A program made the translations under genes and the position numbers. The notes under the pieces are model-generated. The model was not told the origin of the DNA, made no database searches, and was given only the letters and a program-made list of their open reading frames with translations. From contig JAJXTB010000064.1 in assembly GCA_021784205.1 (NCBI GenBank), forward strand, positions 1 through 15,061: 15,061 nt of DNA. Direction: 5' to 3'. Shown here one piece after another: positions 7,298 to 13,206 of this stretch; positions within the stretch are counted from its first letter, which is position 1; every line of letters begins with the position of its first letter. Source of the DNA: Actinomycetes bacterium. Lineage in GTDB: Bacteria > Actinomycetota > Acidimicrobiia > Acidimicrobiales > RAAP-2.

Positions 7298-7438
7298 AGG
7301 CTTCGGCCGTCACGCATGGGCGTGGAATCAGGGCTCACGCCGGGTCACGACCACGATGTTGATTACTTTTTTCATCCATCGGTGGCAATTCCACGGGTAG
7401 CATCGCGTGCAACCTCGTTCGAGCAAGGTTGTAGCCGC

Positions 7439-8878
7439 GTGAACGTTCTCTTCATCACCCTCGACCAGTTCCGTGCGGATGCCTACGGCGCCGCGGGAAA
7501 CTTCTTGGCAGCCACACCTACCCTCGACTCCCTGGCGAGTGAGGGCGTGCGACTGGCTCGTCACTACTCTCAGGCGGCACCGTGTTCACCCGGACGAGCC
7601 GCCCTCTACACCGGCACCTACCAGATGAACAACCGGGTGGTGGCCAACGGCTCACCCTTGTCGGCGCGCTTTGACAACGTGGCCATGATGGCGCGTCGCG
7701 CCGGCTACGTGCCAACGCTCTTTGGCTACACGGACCAGGGGATCGACCCCGCGATGGCCGACGGGCCCGACGACCCGCGTCTGGACAGTTACGAGGGAGT
7801 GTTGCCGGGCTTCGCCCTGGGCCACTACATGCCCGAGAGCCAGGCCACGTGGGTCGAATACCTGCGCGATCTCGGCTACGACGTCCCCTACGGCTGGCGA
7901 CTCTCGCTGATGGGCGAGCCCGAGCGTCCCGCCGAGCACTCGCTGACGAGTTTTCTCACGACCAAGTTTGTCGAATGGCTGGCGACGCAGGACTCGGGCT
8001 GGTTCGCGCACCTCAGCTACTTGCGGCCCCACCCGCCCTACGCCGCGGCGGGCGACTACGCGACTCTCTACGACCCGGCCGACGTCGCGATGCCGATCCC
8101 ACCGGTCGAGGCGAGCGAGCGCCACCCGCTGCACGAGATGGCCCTGGGAGTGTCGGCGAGCGCGGCGCCGCGCGAGGAGGAGGCGATTCGTCGCCTGCGC
8201 GCCCAGTACTACGGGATGATCAGCGAAGTCGACGCCAACCTGGGGCGCGTGATGTCCGCGATCAAGGATCGCGGAGAATGGCAGGACACGCTCGTCATCG
8301 TGACCTCGGACCACGGTGATCAGCTCGGCGACCACGGACTCATCCAGAAGCTCGGCTTCTTTCCCCAGAGCTATCACATCCTCGGCATCTGGCGAGATCC
8401 GCGTCGCACCCGCCGCGGAGAAGTCATCGAGCGCTTCACCGAGAACGTGGACCTCGCGCCGACCCTCGCCGACGCGCTGGGCCTCGAGATCCCGGCGCAG
8501 TTCGACGGACGCGTCCTCACGCCTCTGCTCGACGGCGAGATCGGCGACTGGCGCACGAGTGCGCACTACGAGTGGGACTATCGCTCGTACTTCATCGCCG
8601 AAGCCGAGACCCGCTGGCCGCGGGACCGCACGCTGTCGCGACAGAACCTTGCGGTGGGCGTCGGCGAGGACATCGCCTACGTGCAGTTCGGCGACGGGAC
8701 TTTCAAGTGCTTCGACCTCGCGGCTGACGCCACCTGGCGTACCGAGTGCGTCGACGCTGACCGCGTCTTGCGCGCGGCCCAGGAGATGCTGGTCTGGCGC
8801 CAGGAGCACCTGGAGCGCGAGTACACCGACATGCTCCTCGAGCCTGGCCGGCCGGGGCGCTGGCCGGCCCTTCATTAG
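7439..8878 (+). CDS. Sulfatase/phosphonate monoester hydrolase family enzyme
   Basis: A 479-residue alkaline-phosphatase-superfamily hydrolase. It has the type I sulfatase motif CSPGR (Cys49-Arg53), whose cysteine is converted to formylglycine, metal-site residues in TLDQFRAD (Asp9, Gln10) and SDHGDQLGDHG (Asp291, His292, His299), and His198 in LRPHPP. The segment NNRVVANGSPL followed later by TLFGYTDQGIDP closely resembles phosphonate monoester hydrolase/arylsulfatase enzymes. The substrate could be a sulfate ester, a phosphonate monoester or a phosphodiester. The start is uncertain: GTG at 7439 places the core beta strand NVLFITLDQ at the N terminus, as in the family; an ATG at 7316 would add 41 unusual residues encoded by AT-rich DNA. 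A formylglycine-generating enzyme is not in the window. Confidence 0.85.
   Translation: MNVLFITLDQFRADAYGAAGNFLAATPTLDSLASEGVRLARHYSQAAPCSPGRAALYTGTYQMNNRVVANGSPLSARFDNVAMMARRAGYVPTLFGYTDQGIDPAMADGPDDPRLDSYEGVLPGFALGHYMPESQATWVEYLRDLGYDVPYGWRLSLMGEPERPAEHSLTSFLTTKFVEWLATQDSGWFAHLSYLRPHPPYAAAGDYATLYDPADVAMPIPPVEASERHPLHEMALGVSASAAPREEEAIRRLRAQYYGMISEVDANLGRVMSAIKDRGEWQDTLVIVTSDHGDQLGDHGLIQKLGFFPQSYHILGIWRDPRRTRRGEVIERFTENVDLAPTLADALGLEIPAQFDGRVLTPLLDGEIGDWRTSAHYEWDYRSYFIAEAETRWPRDRTLSRQNLAVGVGEDIAYVQFGDGTFKCFDLAADATWRTECVDADRVLRAAQEMLVWRQEHLEREYTDMLLEPGRPGRWPALH
8846..8869. terminator. GC-rich hairpin at convergent gene ends
   Basis: Two copies of the self-complementary GGCCGGCC (8846-8853 and 8862-8869) separated by 8 bases can form an 8-bp stem-loop inside the last codons of the sulfatase gene. 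No T-run follows on either side, so intrinsic termination is doubtful; it may simply mark the transcript end. Confidence 0.3.
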
Positions 8879-9793
8879 CTACTCGACGGTGACGAGAGTG
8901 CCGAGCGGGGTGTAGGGCCAGAGGATCTTCGCTGTGGCGAAGGGCATCTCCACGCAGCCCAGGCTTTGGGGCCAGCCGTAGGAGGAACGGATGAAGCCGT
9001 GCAGCGCATCGCCGCCGTTGAAGTACGACGTCCACGGGATGCCCGTGTCGTGATAGGGCTTGCCGTCGGGCAGGGTACCCGACATGGTGGTCGTCACGTA
9101 GCGCAGGTACACGGTGAAGGTGCCCGGCGCGGTGGGGGCCGCGGCAATGCCGGTGTTGGCCAGGGTCGTAAAGGAGATCTTGCCGTTGCGATACAACCAG
9201 ACGCGCTGGGGGAGGGCGCGGCGAACGACGACGAAGTTGTAGGTCTCGTCGCTCTTTTGGTGGCGCAGCGCGGCGCTCACCAGTGCGAACCACGTCGGGG
9301 GGTACATGTCGCCCGTGACGGGCAGGTTGTGCTGGGCCTGGAATCTCATCAGGGCGCCACGAAGGACCACGTTGAGGGTACCCACGTGCCAACTGGCCTT
9401 GAGAGACGGCGGGAGATCGTTGAAACGCCACACGTAGTGGCCGCGCTGAAGCGTCACCGGGGTCACGCGCACAGATTGCGGTCGCCGGGCTGGGGCGCTC
9501 AGCGTTGTGGTGGTCGCCGGCAGTGTCGTCGACGAAGTGGTCGTGGTCGGCGAGGTCGTCGTGGTGGTGGGTGGCTTGGGCTTCGGCGCCGAAGCGGGCA
9601 CGAAGGCCACGGGTAGGAAGTTCAGATTGGCGAGGAGTTGGTCCTCGAGGGCGACCGAAAAGACCACCGAGCGGGGATTCACGGCCGCCGGGCGCGTCCC
9701 CTGGGCCGACGCCGGCGTCGTGACGACCAGTGGGGCGGCCGCGATCACGGCGGCGCACAGGGGCAGGAATCGGCGAAGGGCTGGTCGGACCAT
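8879..9793 (-). CDS. Exported L,D-transpeptidase (YkuD) with peptidoglycan-binding region
   Basis: A 304-residue precursor. It has a signal peptide ending near ASA (28-30), a Thr/Pro linker (about 76-98), a PG_binding_1-like segment with LMRFQAQHNLPVTGD (148-162), and a C-terminal YkuD catalytic domain. The domain shows His265 in HGFIRSSYG and the nucleophile Cys280 in SLGCVEMP. YkuD enzymes form 3-3 crosslinks in peptidoglycan or attach proteins to it. The usual S/T-H-G-C motif has Leu278 in place of the His just before GC. The ATG at 9793 is 6 bases after a TAGGGT -10 box, so the mRNA may be leaderless. Its stop abuts the sulfatase stop with no gap, and it is divergent from the D,D-carboxypeptidase gene. 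Confidence 0.9.
   Translation of the reverse strand: MVRPALRRFLPLCAAVIAAAPLVVTTPASAQGTRPAAVNPRSVVFSVALEDQLLANLNFLPVAFVPASAPKPKPPTTTTTSPTTTTSSTTLPATTTTLSAPARRPQSVRVTPVTLQRGHYVWRFNDLPPSLKASWHVGTLNVVLRGALMRFQAQHNLPVTGDMYPPTWFALVSAALRHQKSDETYNFVVVRRALPQRVWLYRNGKISFTTLANTGIAAAPTAPGTFTVYLRYVTTTMSGTLPDGKPYHDTGIPWTSYFNGGDALHGFIRSSYGWPQSLGCVEMPFATAKILWPYTPLGTLVTVE
9500..9568 (-). repeat. Thr-rich linker tract in the L,D-transpeptidase
   Basis: Low-complexity ACG/ACC codons encode runs of Thr with Pro and Ser spacers (residues about 76-98). It probably forms an extended, possibly glycosylated spacer through the cell wall. Confidence 0.7.
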
Positions 9794-9799
9794 TGATTC

Positions 9800-9805
9800 A
9801 CCCTA
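9800..9805 (-). promoter_or_regulatory. -10 box TAGGGT of leaderless L,D-transpeptidase promoter
   Basis: On the minus strand TAGGGT lies exactly 6 bases before the ATG at 9793. The geometry and hexamer are identical to those at 4100 on the plus strand. Confidence 0.5.
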
Positions 9806-9906
9806 TCGATGCGAGAGGGCAATGATGACGTCACGCGCACGGATCGCCGCGTCGTTATCGCTCGTGAAGTCCGGCGGATGTCGTGGGCGATTACTGTGCG
9901 GCGGTA

Positions 9907-11058
9907 ATGAACTCGCGCACCCCGTTCCTTCGTCCCATGGCGCTCCTCGCCGCCGGTGGCCTTGTCGCGATGACCTATTCGGTGTCGGCGGTCGCCGCGT
10001 CGTCGCACTCGGCGACGACGACCACCTCGGTGAGCACTCTGCCCGGCTCGACCACGACCCTTCCCACGACGACGACCACGCCACCGACCACGACGACCAC
10101 GCCGCCGACCACGACGACTACGGTGCCGCGCACCCTGACCTGGCCCGCGGGCGAGAGTGCGGCGGTCCTCGCTCCCGAGGTGGCGGTCGCCGCGGTATCG
10201 CCCTACCAGCCGCGCGTGGCGATCGCCAGCCTGACCAAGATGATGACGGCCTGGGTACTGCTGCACCGCATGCCCCTCACGTTCTCCCAGCGGGGCCCGT
10301 GTCACGTGGTGAACGCCCACGACGTCGCCCTCTATCGCCACGACGTGGCGACCGGTCAGTCGAGTGCGGCGGTCGCGTTGGGTGAGCGCCTCTGCGAAGG
10401 GACGCTGCTGCGGGGCCTTCTCATCCACTCGGCGGGCAACTACGCCGAGATTCTCGTCGAACTGGCCGGTCTCACGGACCGCCAGTTCATCGCGGTGATG
10501 AATCGCACCGCCGTGGCGATGGGACTCCACGACACGCACTACGTGGACATCACCGGCATCGGCGCGGGTGACCGTTCGACCGCTCGCGATCAGGTTCACC
10601 TCGCGCAGATGCTGATGTCGAAGGAACCCATCGTGGACCGCATTGTCACGATGCCATCCATCCGCCTGCCGGTCGCCGGTGTCCTCAACTCCTACACGCC
10701 CTTCGTCGGACAGGGAGGCGTCGTCGGGGTGAAGTCCGGCTACACGGACCTTGCGGGCGGCTGCGACGTGATGGCCATCGTCTTTCGCATCGGGACCTTC
10801 TCGACCACGGTATACGCGGCCGTCCTCGGTGATCACGGGCCGAACGCCATCGTGGGTGCCGCCCAGGTCGCCCTCAACCTCGCGCGCGAGATTCGCCTCG
10901 ACCTCCGCGTGGCGGGCTCTTCGTCGGGCCGACACCTCGCCTGGGCGGGATCGCCGGGCTACGTCGTGACCACGACCACCACTCCGCCAACGACCACGAC
11001 GACGACCAGCACTACGACGACCACCACTGTTCCAACGACGACGACAACTCTTCCGTAG
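9907..11058 (+). CDS. D-alanyl-D-alanine carboxypeptidase-like (S11/PBP5 family), exported
   Basis: A 383-residue precursor with a signal peptide (to about residue 32), a Thr/Pro linker (about 37-74), a serine peptidase domain and a second Thr-rich tail at the very C terminus (355-383). Active-site motifs: SLTK (Ser108, Lys111) and KSG (Lys276-Gly278). The middle SxN motif reads S-A-G-N (175-178), with Gly where Asn is usual. Family members trim the terminal D-Ala of peptidoglycan stems. The ATG at 9907 is preferred to an in-frame GTG at 9883 because it opens directly into the signal peptide; a TACTGT at 9892-9897 could give a very short leader. It is paired head-to-head with the L,D-transpeptidase. 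Confidence 0.88.
   Translation: MNSRTPFLRPMALLAAGGLVAMTYSVSAVAASSHSATTTTSVSTLPGSTTTLPTTTTTPPTTTTTPPTTTTTVPRTLTWPAGESAAVLAPEVAVAAVSPYQPRVAIASLTKMMTAWVLLHRMPLTFSQRGPCHVVNAHDVALYRHDVATGQSSAAVALGERLCEGTLLRGLLIHSAGNYAEILVELAGLTDRQFIAVMNRTAVAMGLHDTHYVDITGIGAGDRSTARDQVHLAQMLMSKEPIVDRIVTMPSIRLPVAGVLNSYTPFVGQGGVVGVKSGYTDLAGGCDVMAIVFRIGTFSTTVYAAVLGDHGPNAIVGAAQVALNLAREIRLDLRVAGSSSGRHLAWAGSPGYVVTTTTTPPTTTTTTSTTTTTTVPTTTTTLP
10015..10128 (+). repeat. Thr/Pro linker tract with 21-base period
   Basis: Tandem units encode five Thr followed by two Pro. The seven-codon (21-base) period is clearest between about 10060 and 10125. This is expected to be prone to length change by slippage or recombination. Confidence 0.75.
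10969..11055 (+). repeat. C-terminal Thr-rich tail tract
   Basis: ACG/ACC-rich codons encode the last 29 residues, almost all Thr with a few Pro, Ser and Val. No anchor, helix or binding domain follows before the stop at 11056-11058. Confidence 0.75.
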
Positions 11059-11092
11059 GTCGGCGAGGGCGACGCAGTGGTCCGCGGTCTTG

Positions 11093-11293
11093 TTAGTGAA
11101 GTCCGAGCAGTTTGAACACGAGGAACGCCGGCCAGAACAGTGCCTTGACGATCGCCACCAGGACGAGCCACAGGCTGCCCGAGTGGGTGTGCAGGTAGTA
11201 GATAAGTGCACCGACGAAGCCGAGGAACCATCCCCCACCGGCTCCGCCCGGGCCTCTCCACGTGTCATGCGATCCTCTGCGGCCTGGTGACAT
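11093..11293 (-). CDS. Small membrane protein, function unknown
   Basis: A 66-residue protein: a Gly/Arg-rich N-terminal third, then two hydrophobic segments (about residues 22-35 and 41-63), the second including WLVLVAIVKALFWPAFLVF. I do not recognise a named family. The ATG at 11293 is chosen over an upstream in-frame start because AGGAG lies 7 bases before it on the minus strand. It converges on the D,D-carboxypeptidase gene 34 bases away; no terminator hairpin is evident in that gap. Confidence 0.65.
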   Translation of the reverse strand: MSPGRRGSHDTWRGPGGAGGGWFLGFVGALIYYLHTHSGSLWLVLVAIVKALFWPAFLVFKLLGLH

Positions 11294-11402
11294 GGCGTCT
11301 CCTCTCGGTGCTCGTGGCCCCGAATCAGTATCGGCGCGATTCGTCCCCAGCGTCAGGATCCCTTCGCCGCGCACCCTGCGCTAGCGAGCGAACGAGATGA
11401 CG

Positions 11403-11804
11403 TCAGACTGCGGCTTCGTCGTCGGGCGGGAAGAGGGCCACGGGGCCGATCTGCATCGTCCGGTCCGCGGACTTGCACATGTCGTAGATGGTGAGTGCGG
11501 CGACGGTCGCGGCACTCAGTGCGTGCATGCGCGCGCCGATCGGAGTGGTGCCTTCGACGCGCGTGGTCACGTCGATCGAGCTGTCGCCGACCGTGAAGTC
11601 CACCGTCACGCCGTGCACGATCTCGGGATCGCTCAGGGGCAGGTACGAGGCGGCCTCCTTCGCGGCCTGGACACCGGCGTAGCGCGCGGCGCCGAGAACG
11701 TCGCCCTTCTTCATCTCGTGGGCGACGATGGCGCGTGCCGTGGCGGGCGACATGGTGATGCGACTGTGCGCGCGAGCCGAGGTGACGTAACTGTCTGAGT
11801 CCAC
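11403..11804 (-). CDS. moaC: Divergent MoaC-like protein (cyclic pyranopterin monophosphate synthase family)
   Basis: A 133-residue protein, shorter than usual for the family (about 160). It retains the MoaC scaffold: KKGDVLGAARYAG (residues 32-44), AAKE (47-50) and ALTIYDMCK (103-111, with Asp108 and Lys111). Several family-defining residues are changed: the usual PLCHP is PLSDP (56-60), the usual GVEMEAL is GARMHAL (90-96), and the lysine/glycine-rich C-terminal KSGGKSG is absent. MoaC converts the MoaA product to cyclic pyranopterin in molybdopterin synthesis; whether this copy does so is doubtful. The GTG at 11804 is the only usable upstream start because an in-frame TGA lies just before it. 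It is divergent from mogA with a 60-base gap. Confidence 0.75.
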   Translation of the reverse strand: MDSDSYVTSARAHSRITMSPATARAIVAHEMKKGDVLGAARYAGVQAAKEAASYLPLSDPEIVHGVTVDFTVGDSSIDVTTRVEGTTPIGARMHALSAATVAALTIYDMCKSADRTMQIGPVALFPPDDEAAV

Positions 11805-11852
11805 AGTCCTTCATAGCAAATGGTCGTGCCGGTGCGCCGCGCGCGACGCGTC

Positions 11853-11858
11853 TACTCT
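11853..11858 (+). promoter_or_regulatory. -10 box TACTCT of leaderless mogA promoter
   Basis: A TANNNT hexamer lies exactly 6 bases before the GTG at 11865, matching the spacing at 4100 and 9800. This supports starting mogA at 11865 rather than at the upstream ATG at 11820. Confidence 0.45.
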
Positions 11859-11864
11859 CGAAGG

Positions 11865-12386
11865 GTGTCCACGCGCGCCAAGGTTTTGACGGTCTCGGAC
11901 TCCGCGGCCCGGGGTGAGAGGGTCGACACCGCCGGTCCCGCGCTGGCCGCACGACTCTCGCAGGCAGGCTATGAGGTGCTTGACGAGCGTGTCGTCGCCG
12001 ACGGCGTCGAGTCGGTGGCCTCGGCGATTCGCGAACTGGCCGCTGACTTCGCCGGACTCGTCGTGACGACGGGGGGAACGGGATTCGCCCCTCGGGACCT
12101 CACGCCCGAGGCCACGCTGTCGGTCATCGATCGTGAGGCGCCCGGCTTCGCGGAACTGATGCGCGCGACGAGCCCCTACGGGGCTCTCTCGAGGGGGCGC
12201 TGCGGAACCCTGGGAGCGAGCCTGGTCCTCAACACGCCTGGCTCGCCGAAGGGAGCTCTGGAGTGCCTGGACGCGGTGCTGCCCCTCCTCGGGCACGCGC
12301 TCTCGCTACTCGCCGGAAGCGACGACGCTCACCCGCCCGAGACCGGCGGCACGACCGCGATCTCGTCCGAGGGCCCGACCGCCTGA
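11865..12386 (+). CDS. mogA: Molybdopterin adenylyltransferase (MogA/MoaB family)
   Basis: A 173-residue protein of the MogA/MoaB fold. It opens KVLTVSDS (residues 6-13), has the nucleotide and molybdopterin loop VVTTGGTGFAPRDLTPEA (66-83) and the late motif NTPGSPKGALECL (123-135). It adenylates molybdopterin with ATP, preparing it for molybdenum insertion. The GTG at 11865 is chosen because it puts the first beta strand near the N terminus and fits a leaderless -10 box; a longer form from 11820 would add 15 arginine-rich residues. The last 58 bases overlap the end of moaD on the opposite strand, and the final 24 residues are low-complexity. Confidence 0.88.
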   Translation: MSTRAKVLTVSDSAARGERVDTAGPALAARLSQAGYEVLDERVVADGVESVASAIRELAADFAGLVVTTGGTGFAPRDLTPEATLSVIDREAPGFAELMRATSPYGALSRGRCGTLGASLVLNTPGSPKGALECLDAVLPLLGHALSLLAGSDDAHPPETGGTTAISSEGPTA

Positions 12387-12565
12387 TCGGGGGGCGCGTC
12401 CTCGCCGTTCACCCACAGCCGACTGATCGCGAGGATCTCGGCGAAGCCTGGACCGAAGCGCGTCACCGCGGCCGCCATCACCTCGGCGACTGTGGCACCC
12501 TCGATTTCGGCGCGGCGCACGCCCGCGGCCTCGTGGGCGGGACCGAGCAAGAGGACCTGACTCAT
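12329..12565 (-). CDS. moaD: MoaD, molybdopterin synthase sulfur-carrier subunit
   Basis: A 78-residue ubiquitin-like protein ending in the required Gly-Gly (VVPPVSGG), with the family segments WVNGEDAP (51-58) and SDEIAVVPP (66-74). The terminal glycine is adenylated and thiocarboxylated, then donates sulfur to the pterin within molybdopterin synthase together with MoaE. The ATG at 12565 overlaps the moaE stop as ATGA, so the two are translationally coupled; a longer reading frame upstream lies inside moaE. A GGAG ribosome site lies 6 bases before the start. The 3' end runs antisense into mogA for 58 bases. Confidence 0.92.
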   Translation of the reverse strand: MSQVLLLGPAHEAAGVRRAEIEGATVAEVMAAAVTRFGPGFAEILAISRLWVNGEDAPPDQAVGPSDEIAVVPPVSGG

Positions 12566-13062
12566 CGCGACTCCAGGTCGCTCACGTCGAGGATGTCCTG
12601 AGCCTCCTGACTCCAGGCCGAGCCGCCCTGCCAGATCTCTCGTTTCCACATGGGGACGGTGCGCTTGACCGCGTCGATGCAGAACTGGGCGGCCTCGAAC
12701 GCCTCGCCGCGATGCGGCGAGGACACCGCTACGACGACGGCGGGCTCGCGCACCGCCACGGTGCCGATGCGGTGGTGGATGGCAATCGCGCGCACCACGG
12801 GCCAGCGCTCGCGCGCGGCGGCGCTCACGCGTCGGATGCGCGACTCGGCGAGGTCGATGTCGGTGTCGTACTCGAGCTCGAGGATCTCGTGCTCGACCGT
12901 CGAGGTGGTGCGCGCGGTGCCGTAGAAGATCACCACCGCCCCGCAGTCGCGTCGCGTCACCCAGTGGGAGAGCTCATCGGGGTTCAATTTCTCGGGCGAC
13001 ACCACTACCCACTCGAGCGATTCGTCCGGCGTCACGCGCCACACCCTAGTTTCGGCGCCCAT
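12562..13062 (-). CDS. moaE: MoaE, molybdopterin synthase catalytic subunit
   Basis: A 166-residue protein with MoaE motifs: GAVVIFYGTAR (residues 41-51), LELEYDTDID (61-70), IHHRIGTVAV (95-104), SPHRGEAFEA (115-124) and the active-site lysine region VKRTVPMWKRE (132-142, with Lys133 and Lys140). With thiocarboxylated MoaD it inserts the dithiolene sulfurs. The ATG at 13062 is chosen because homology begins soon after; a much longer open frame upstream is antisense to modA. There is no strong Shine-Dalgarno, and a dyad (13068-13080) sits just before the start. Confidence 0.93.
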   Translation of the reverse strand: MGAETRVWRVTPDESLEWVVVSPEKLNPDELSHWVTRRDCGAVVIFYGTARTTSTVEHEILELEYDTDIDLAESRIRRVSAAARERWPVVRAIAIHHRIGTVAVREPAVVVAVSSPHRGEAFEAAQFCIDAVKRTVPMWKREIWQGGSAWSQEAQDILDVSDLESR

Positions 13063-13206
13063 TGCGTCGTTCCGGGAACGGTCCGCCACGCAGGGAGTAA
13101 CCGCAAATGCGGTTCTTTCGTCGGTTTTATGGCGTAAATGCGGCTCCGTCGGCGTAGTATCGGCGCACGGGAGCGGCGACGGCTGCACCACAGAGGGAGA
13201 GTTGCT
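13063..13206. promoter_or_regulatory. moaE/modA divergent control region with three dyads
   Basis: Three symmetrical elements lie in 144 bases. The first is CGTTCC-G-GGAACG (13068-13080), the second AACCGCA-AA-TGCGGTT (13099-13114), and the third is a near copy of the second's core, CGTAAATGCGG (13133-13143), which matches CGCAAATGCGG (13102-13112) in 10 of 11 bases. The two copies begin 31 bases apart, about three helical turns. A TAGTAT -10 box for modA lies at 13155-13160, so the second copy falls at its -35 position. GAGGGAGAG (13192-13200) is the modA ribosome site. The binding factor is unknown. Confidence 0.6.

Noticed and set aside
10015..10128. Short tandem repeats considered as a CRISPR-like array
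   Set aside because: The 21-base period encodes Thr/Pro linker codons in frame within an exported protein; there are no unique spacers.
9826..11405. Two copies of TGACGTCA (9826-9833 and 11398-11405)
   Set aside because: The second includes the stop codon region of the moaC-like gene and neither has a consistent position relative to promoters; probably chance.
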